DNA of 64,000 nucleotides from Pedobacter fastidiosus (lineage in GTDB: Bacteria > Bacteroidota > Bacteroidia > Sphingobacteriales > Sphingobacteriaceae): the NCBI RefSeq assembly GCF_014306625.1, contig NZ_JACRYL010000001.1, positions 47,917 through 111,916 of the forward strand, written 5' to 3'. The position numbers and the translations under genes are program-made. This document shows, piece after piece, positions 61,680 through 64,000 of this stretch (position 1 is the stretch's first letter; every line of letters begins with the position of its first letter). The notes below the pieces were generated by a model. That model saw only the letters and a program-made list of their open reading frames with translations, searched no databases and was not told where the DNA came from.

Positions 61680-62618
61680 TTATTTAAATGCAATTCTAAT
61701 TTTTTCTACCAATCCGGTCGTAATCATTTCTCTAGATTGAAGCACCATGTTTTTAACCGCTAACGGACTAGAAATACCGTGGCCAATAACCACAGGAGCA
61801 TTAACACCCAAAACAGGACTTCCGCCATATTGTTCGTAATTAAAGCGATCGAAAAATTCATCTTTCAAACCTTTTTTAATGGTGAGCACATAGAATGATT
61901 CTGCCAATTTAAGCATCACATTTCCTGTAAAACCATCACAAACAATAACATCGGCCTTATCGTTAAATAAATCCCTGCCTTCTACATTGCCTACAAAGTT
62001 GAATAAATTAGTGTCTTTCATCAAAGGAAAAGTTGCCATGCTGAGCATGTTTCCTTTTTCATCTTCTTCACCAATGTTTATTAAGGCAACTTTGGGATTA
62101 TCTATTTGCAACAAATTTTCTGCGTATAAACTTCCTAAAACCCCAAATTGAAGTAAAATATCTGGTTTGCAATCTGCATTTGCACCTACATCGAGGAGTA
62201 AACCTGTGCCACCTTTAATTTTTGGAAGAATTGTACATAAACATGGGCGGATAATGCCCGGAATAGTTTTAACGCTAAAAACAGCGCCAACTAACATTGC
62301 ACCAGAATTACCGGCACTTGCGAAAGAATCAATTTTACCTTCTTTTAAAAGGTTAAAACCAACTGCTATGCTCGATTTTGGTTTCTGAACGATTGCTTTG
62401 GTGGGGTGTTCGCCCATACCAATTACTTCATCAGTATGAACGTATTCAAAATGATCCGGATTAAAGCCCTCTTCTGCTAGAATGGGTTTAATCTGTTCGG
62501 TATCGCCAATAAGAACTAAATGTTCACCAGCGTTTAGCGATTGATGAGCTGCTATTGCTCCCAAAACAATTGCTTTGGGAGCATAGTCTCCGCCCATTAT
62601 GTCGAGGCCTATTTTCAT
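61680..62618 (-). CDS. plsX: Phosphate acyltransferase PlsX
   Basis: 312 residues. It makes acyl-phosphate from acyl-ACP for phospholipid synthesis. GLDIMGGDYAPKAIVLG at the start, ASAGNSGAMLVGAVF near 100, LLDVGANADCKPDIL near 140 and VCDGFTGNVMLKLAES near 225 are all family blocks. In the conserved order DUF177-rpmF-plsX-fabH. Confidence 0.95.
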   Translation of the reverse strand: MKIGLDIMGGDYAPKAIVLGAIAAHQSLNAGEHLVLIGDTEQIKPILAEEGFNPDHFEYVHTDEVIGMGEHPTKAIVQKPKSSIAVGFNLLKEGKIDSFASAGNSGAMLVGAVFSVKTIPGIIRPCLCTILPKIKGGTGLLLDVGANADCKPDILLQFGVLGSLYAENLLQIDNPKVALINIGEEDEKGNMLSMATFPLMKDTNLFNFVGNVEGRDLFNDKADVIVCDGFTGNVMLKLAESFYVLTIKKGLKDEFFDRFNYEQYGGSPVLGVNAPVVIGHGISSPLAVKNMVLQSREMITTGLVEKIRIAFK

Positions 62619-62719
62619 AGAAAAAATCTGTTTGTGTTAGTTCAGGTGTAATCCTGAATTTTTCAGTTGACTAAGGTATGACTAAAGCCGCTGAAAACAC
62701 AAACAATTTTTTAAGAAAA

Positions 62720-62911
62720 TTACCCGATTTGAGTATTTTCGATAACCAATTTACCGTTATAGTATAGGTTACCATCAACGTTGTAAGCACGGTGAGGTAC
62801 GTGGATAGCACCTGTTGCCGAGCATGTTGCGAAAGAAGGAGTCACAGCTTTATAGTGTGTTCTTCTTTTATTTTTTCTCTGTTTCGAGATTTTCCGTTTT
62901 GGATGTGCCAT
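62720..62911 (-). CDS. rpmF: 50S ribosomal protein L32
   Basis: 63 residues: MAHPKRKISKQRKNKRRTHY and the following CSATGAIHVPHRAY are L32 hallmarks. A basic ribosomal protein, 15 bp after the DUF177 gene, in the standard order with plsX and fabH. Confidence 0.96.
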   Translation of the reverse strand: MAHPKRKISKQRKNKRRTHYKAVTPSFATCSATGAIHVPHRAYNVDGNLYYNGKLVIENTQIG

Positions 62912-62926
62912 TGGTGTATAATCTAA

Positions 62927-63457
62927 TTATTTTTTTAACTTATTAAGTGCTTCCCAACGTGGGTCGCTATTTTGTTCATTTTCTTCGTGCTGTTTGTCGA
63001 TAGATAATTTTTCTAATCGATCAATCATTTCCTGATCACAGTCCTTCCCGGCTTGCTCACAGTTTTTAATATAAGGCACCGCTACGTTAATCATTTCGTA
63101 TAATGGCACCGATATATCAATTGCAGTTTCTTTACGGCTTAGTGAGATAATTTCATCATCATCACTTTCTAGCTCAGCTTCTGCAAACTTTACAATCTGT
63201 CTTTCGTACAAATTTATTGGTAATGGAAATTCAGATAAGCATTTATCGCAATCTAAATTTACTGTTCCAATTACTTTAAATTTTAAGAGCATCATGGTCT
63301 CTTGTTTCTCAAGTTCCAAGTCTACCTTTAAATTCCCACTTTTAATTAACGAGTACTCAAAAGCATTAAAAAAGGTGTCATCTAGCTCATATTCAAACTG
63401 ATGGATGCCCAATTTTAATCCGGTAAACGGTAATGAAAATTGTTTTAGTGGGTTCAA
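62927..63457 (-). CDS. DUF177 (YceD-type) protein
   Basis: 176 residues. The CxxC motif LDCDKCLSEF near 88 and a second Cys pair (NCEQAGKDC) near 145 with an acidic middle are the DUF177 pattern. YceD is linked to 23S rRNA and ribosome formation, and it is nearly always located directly upstream of rpmF as here. Confidence 0.88.
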   Translation of the reverse strand: MNPLKQFSLPFTGLKLGIHQFEYELDDTFFNAFEYSLIKSGNLKVDLELEKQETMMLLKFKVIGTVNLDCDKCLSEFPLPINLYERQIVKFAEAELESDDDEIISLSRKETAIDISVPLYEMINVAVPYIKNCEQAGKDCDQEMIDRLEKLSIDKQHEENEQNSDPRWEALNKLKK

Positions 63458-63603
63458 AGTACTGTAAAATTTTAGCCTGCAAATGTAGGGATAAAATAAT
63501 TAGATTAAAAATGTTTTTTAAAAATTGTTGACTTAGAATTTTTGGTATTTGTGATTACTGGCTTAAAACTTAATTTTTTTAAAATTGGTTTAGGTATTTT
63601 TAA

Positions 63604-64000
63604 TTGAGAAGGTTTTGCATCCAGTTCAGTTATCTACAATTAAAACAAGCGCAATAAGTCCCAATTCATTAAAAAGAAATGGCTGCTTACAAAGATTTCT
63701 CCGCTTCGGTCGAAGGGACGACTTTAAAAAAAAATCTAATTGAGAGGGTTTTGCATCCAGTTCAGTTATCTACAATTAAAACAAGCGCAATAAGTCGCTA
63801 TTCATTAAAAAGAAATGGCTGCTTACAAAGATTTCTCCGCTTCGGTCGAAAGGACGACTTTAAAAAAACATCTAATTGAGAGGGCTTTGCATCTTGTACA
63901 GTTATCTACAATTAAAACAAGCACTATAAGTCGCAATTCATTAAAAAGAAATGGCTGCTTACAAAGATTTCTCCACTTCGGTCGAAAGGACGACTTTAAA
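63604..64000. repeat. 136-bp tandem repeat, three copies, running off the window
   Basis: Units start at TTGAGAAGG (63604), TTGAGAGGG (63740) and TTGAGAGGG (63876), a constant period of 136 bp with a few substitutions. Each contains ATTTCTCCGCTTCGGTCGAA, a REP-like palindromic word, and AACAAGCGCAATAAGTC or a close variant. The third copy is cut by the window end. The small ORF inside it is not a gene. Confidence 0.93.

Noticed and set aside
63679..63879. 66-residue ORF at the right end
   Set aside because: Falls wholly within the 136-bp tandem repeat and reads the same motif twice; no coding evidence.
63604..64000. CRISPR array
   Set aside because: Units are contiguous 136-bp direct repeats with no unique spacers and no cas genes nearby.

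Overview
The window looks like chromosomal DNA of a Bacteroidota bacterium, most likely Sphingobacteriaceae (Pedobacter-like). The reasons are the AT-rich sequence, TonB-dependent receptor plus PepSY iron genes, DUF6600/DUF6607/DUF4397/LVIVD envelope proteins, an N-succinylornithine-type carbamoyltransferase, promoter-like TTG-N20-(TA)nnTTTG signals and few Shine-Dalgarno sites. The genus is an inference from protein style; no rRNA is present to confirm it.

Layout. 0-3.3 kb: YicC (cut by the window edge), gmk, nadD and an RsmI-like methyltransferase. 3.6-11.2 kb: secreted or housekeeping genes (DUF6600 Gln-rich protein, HAD phosphatase, YtxH, beta-CASP nuclease, methyltransferase, DUF5694, M28 peptidase). 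11.3-15.9 kb: an iron-uptake operon (TonB siderophore receptor, PepSY protein, DUF6607) with Fur-box-like palindromes upstream. 16-17.6 kb: two lipoproteins. 17.7-31.9 kb: a nearly complete arginine cluster (GNAT, argG, argC, argD, argF', argB, proC, argE, then argH), interrupted by a truncated DUF1016 gene, an S9 peptidase on the other strand, and repeats in most gaps and inside argC. 32-34.8 kb: aminotransferase, membrane protein and a RelE-type toxin-antitoxin pair. 34.8-39.5 kb: rtcB and slipin on the minus strand, a 0.9 kb leader with tRNA-like pieces, and a divergent WYL regulator. 39.6-47.8 kb: GH32, prfC, a repeat-rich 0.8 kb gap, a PIF1-like helicase, a repeat-flanked GxxExxY gene, SprT-like protein and a DUF433/DUF5615 pair. 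47.8-58.4 kb: adenine deaminase, fused E1 dehydrogenase, VapBC, LutB, M28, rpiB, tatC and an LVIVD lipoprotein. 58.6-63.5 kb: fatty-acid genes DUF177-rpmF-plsX-fabH-accB-accC. The end is a 136-bp tandem repeat.

The most unusual feature lies upstream of slipin-rtcB at 37.9-38.1 kb. On the minus strand, T-arm plus 3'-acceptor sequences are each followed within 3-4 bases by the matching 5'-acceptor strand, U8-A9-like bases and a D-arm. The two clear units are therefore arranged like circularly permuted tRNAs (3' half before 5' half), in front of genes for an RNA ligase that seals broken tRNAs. With the divergent WYL regulator this forms a candidate RNA-repair or RNA-sensing module.

The second theme is dispersed palindromic repeats. 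At least six copies of a GTCATTGCGAGGCACGAAGC family, two of a CTGTCATGCTGAGG family, four copies of a composite element with conserved ends and different cores, CCCCTTTAGGGG-type palindromes and CACAGAG-type repeats fill the gaps between genes. Several run into coding sequence, forming termini of ArgG, ArgB and the beta-CASP protein and extra segments of ArgC.
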